Source of the DNA: Alphaproteobacteria bacterium
Lineage (GTDB): Bacteria; Pseudomonadota; Alphaproteobacteria; Micropepsales; Micropepsaceae
Assembly (NCBI GenBank): GCA_003246795.1
Contig: QKCS01000225.1
Span: 1 to 7,787 of the forward strand
DNA: 7,787 nt
Direction: 5' to 3'
Shown here: piece after piece, positions 6,687 to 7,787 of the stretch
How the letters are laid out: each line of letters starts with the position of its first letter
Numbering within the stretch: the stretch's first letter is position 1
The notes under the pieces: model-generated
Seen by the model: only the letters and a program-made list of their open reading frames with translations
Told to the model about the DNA's origin: nothing
The model's database searches: none
Made by a program: the position numbers and the translations under genes

Positions 6687-6949
6687 ATGGAGCATTTCAA
6701 AATCATCGTTGACGGTGGCTTTGATCCGCCACGCATCGACGATATGGCCGGACCATCAGATCTTATGCTACTGCCTTCGTTTGGGCGCCGGACGCAGACA
6801 CTGCCTGGAAAATGACGTTGTATTGGCTCGAAGAAGAGGGATTCTTTCCCGACGAAGCGCCAGACGTCAGACCCTATCCTCGCAGTGGCAAGAAGAGGAA
6901 CCCGGTAGTTACCGAAATCCACTACGACAACTATCCGGATCAGCATTGA
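6687..6949 (+). pseudogene. Small unknown gene split by an apparent one-base frameshift
   Basis: Two overlapping readings look like halves of one roughly 87-residue protein. The first runs from ATG 6687 (MEHFKIIVDGGFDPPRIDDM...) and stops at 6813-6815. The second is open from 6725 (...TIRSYATAFVWAPDADTAW..., then LYWLEEEGFFPDE, ending HYDNYPDQH) and stops at 6947-6949. Adding one base near 6751 would join them as ...DDMAG-TIRSYATAF... The second half also has its own ATG at 6812, which overlaps the stop of the first half in ATGA, so reinitiation is conceivable. No slippery heptamer is seen in 6725-6770. By hand count 6651-6950 is about 54% GC, against about 65-68% in sampled lines of liuC and liuD, which suggests later acquisition. 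I do not recognise the family. It may be a true pseudogene, a sequencing error or two short genes. Confidence 0.55.
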
Positions 6950-6951
6950 TG
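6947..6951 (+). promoter_or_regulatory. TGATG stop/start overlap into liuD
   Basis: The stop of the second half of the small gene (TGA 6947-6949) shares its A with the liuD start (ATG 6949-6951). No good Shine-Dalgarno sequence precedes liuD (only CCGGAT), so liuD translation may depend on ribosomes arriving from the small reading frame. Confidence 0.6.
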
Positions 6952-7787
6952 TTCGCCACGCTTCTGATCGCCAATCGCGGCGAGATCGCTTGCCGCGTCA
7001 TTCGCACGGCCAAGCGCCTGGGGATCAAGACGGTTGCGGTTTATTCGGACGCCGATGCCGGCGCGCCGCATGTCGCGATGGCCGATGCCGCGGCGCACAT
7101 CGGGCCCGCACCCGCGCGCGAAAGCTATCTGAACGTCACGGCCATTCTCGAAGCGGCGCAGACGAGCGGCGCGAAGGCCGTGCATCCGGGCTATGGCTTC
7201 CTGTCGGAAAACGCCGAATTCGCCGAAGCCTGCGCGAAGGCGGGACTCGTCTTCATCGGCCCGCCGCCCAAGGCGATCCGCGCCATGGGTCTGAAGGACG
7301 CCGCCAAGGCGATGATGGCGAAGGCGGGCGTGCCGGTCGTGCCCGGCTATCACGGCGACGATCAGTCGGCGAAACATCTGGCCAAGGAGGCCGAGCGCGT
7401 CGGCTTTCCCGTGTTGATCAAGCCGGTCGCGGGCGGCGGCGGCAAAGGCATGCGGCGCGTCGACAAGGCGGGCGACTTCGCCAAGGCGCTCGAAGGCGCG
7501 CAGCGCGAGGCGAAGACGGCGTTCGGGGACGCGCGCGTGCTGGTCGAGAAGTACGTCACGGCGCCGCGTCATATCGAGATCCAGGTCTTCGCGGATTCGC
7601 ATGGCAACGTCGTGCATCTGTTCGAGCGCGATTGCTCGCTGCAGCGGCGCCATCAGAAGGTGATCGAGGAAGCACCGGCGCCGGGTATGCGGGGGGACGT
7701 GCGGCGGGCGATGGGGGAGGCCGCGGTCAAGTGCGCCAAGGCGATCGGCTATCAGGGCGCAGGCACGGTCGAGTTCATCGTCGACGG
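6949..7787 (+). CDS. liuD: Methylcrotonyl-CoA carboxylase, alpha (biotin carboxylase) subunit, partial
   Basis: This is the start of the biotin-carrying subunit (mccA), which uses ATP and bicarbonate to carboxylate biotin for transfer by LiuB. The window holds 279 complete codons of a protein usually near 650-670 residues; the C-terminal biotin domain lies beyond the edge. The N-terminal domain opens with LLIANRGEIACRVIRTA and contains HPGYGFLSENAEFAE at 79-93. The ATP-grasp part carries K116, K158 (LIKPVAGGGGKGMR, a glycine-rich ATP loop at 162-167), and FERDCSLQRRHQKVIEEAPAP, which holds bicarbonate/ATP-site residues. Acetyl-CoA, propionyl-CoA and geranyl-CoA carboxylase alpha subunits share these motifs, so the assignment rests on the neighbouring liuC and liuB. 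The frame has no stop before the edge. Confidence 0.93.
   Translation, partial: MFATLLIANRGEIACRVIRTAKRLGIKTVAVYSDADAGAPHVAMADAAAHIGPAPARESYLNVTAILEAAQTSGAKAVHPGYGFLSENAEFAEACAKAGLVFIGPPPKAIRAMGLKDAAKAMMAKAGVPVVPGYHGDDQSAKHLAKEAERVGFPVLIKPVAGGGGKGMRRVDKAGDFAKALEGAQREAKTAFGDARVLVEKYVTAPRHIEIQVFADSHGNVVHLFERDCSLQRRHQKVIEEAPAPGMRGDVRRAMGEAAVKCAKAIGYQGAGTVEFIVD

Noticed and set aside
6725..6770. Programmed -1 ribosomal frameshift joining the two halves of the small gene
   Set aside because: I found no X-XXY-YYZ slippery heptamer or obvious downstream stem in the only interval where the shift can occur. The AAAA run at 6699-6702 lies before stops in the second frame.
6299..6946. A 215-codon minus-strand open frame covering the small-gene gap and the 3' half of liuC
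   Set aside because: Two thirds of it is the reverse of liuC. In the gap itself the + strand halves look more protein-like and make a tight junction with liuD.
6940..7653. A 237-codon minus-strand open frame opposite liuD
   Set aside because: The + strand reads a clear biotin carboxylase through the same bases. The antisense product is Arg/Asp-rich low-complexity sequence.
1014..7787. Geranyl-CoA carboxylase (Atu) cluster instead of the leucine (Liu) cluster
   Set aside because: The hydratase carries LiuC-type motifs and no other Atu genes are visible. Substrate specificity is still not proven by the sequence.
1..7787. tRNA, rRNA, CRISPR arrays, insertion sequences or attachment sites
   Set aside because: Reading both strands I saw no tRNA-like cloverleaf, no regularly spaced repeats, no transposase and no terminal inverted repeats. 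A covariance-model scan was not possible here.

Overview
The window reads as high-GC alphaproteobacterial DNA: GC-biased third codon positions, a TonB-dependent receptor C-terminus of the kind common in Caulobacterales and Sphingomonadales, and leucine/isovalerate catabolism genes. The genus cannot be named from the sequence alone. Every gene except the first is on the + strand.

Layout. Positions 37-918 (minus strand) encode a membrane-bound PAP2-type phosphatase. A 95-base divergent gap (919-1013) follows. Then comes a tightly packed run: the beta subunit of methylcrotonyl-CoA carboxylase (1014-2621), a short-chain dehydrogenase (2618-3403) and an exported RNase T2 (3400-4119). Both junctions in this run are 4-base GTGA overlaps, so translation is probably coupled. 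Next lies a stretch unrelated to catabolism: the last third of a TonB-dependent receptor with no front end (4264-5169), a strong intrinsic terminator (5191-5226), a small three-helix membrane protein (5377-5712) and a second intrinsic terminator (5737-5762). Catabolism resumes with methylglutaconyl-CoA hydratase (5847-6644), a small apparently frameshifted gene of unknown function (6687-6949), and the methylcrotonyl-CoA carboxylase alpha subunit (6949 onward), which runs off the window.

How the genes work together. The carboxylase beta and alpha subunits form the biotin enzyme that turns 3-methylcrotonyl-CoA into 3-methylglutaconyl-CoA. The hydratase then makes HMG-CoA, the precursor of acetyl-CoA and acetoacetate. 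These are LiuB, LiuD and LiuC of leucine degradation. Isovaleryl-CoA dehydrogenase (LiuA), HMG-CoA lyase (LiuE) and the regulator LiuR are not in the window; some may lie beyond its right edge.

I did not find a convincing new defence or mobile system. The observations most worth a second look are the RNase T2 gene coupled to the carboxylase genes, the broken lower-GC small gene coupled to liuD, the receptor fragment and terminators that split the pathway genes, and a possible pair of alternative RNA hairpins covering the ribosome binding site of liuC.
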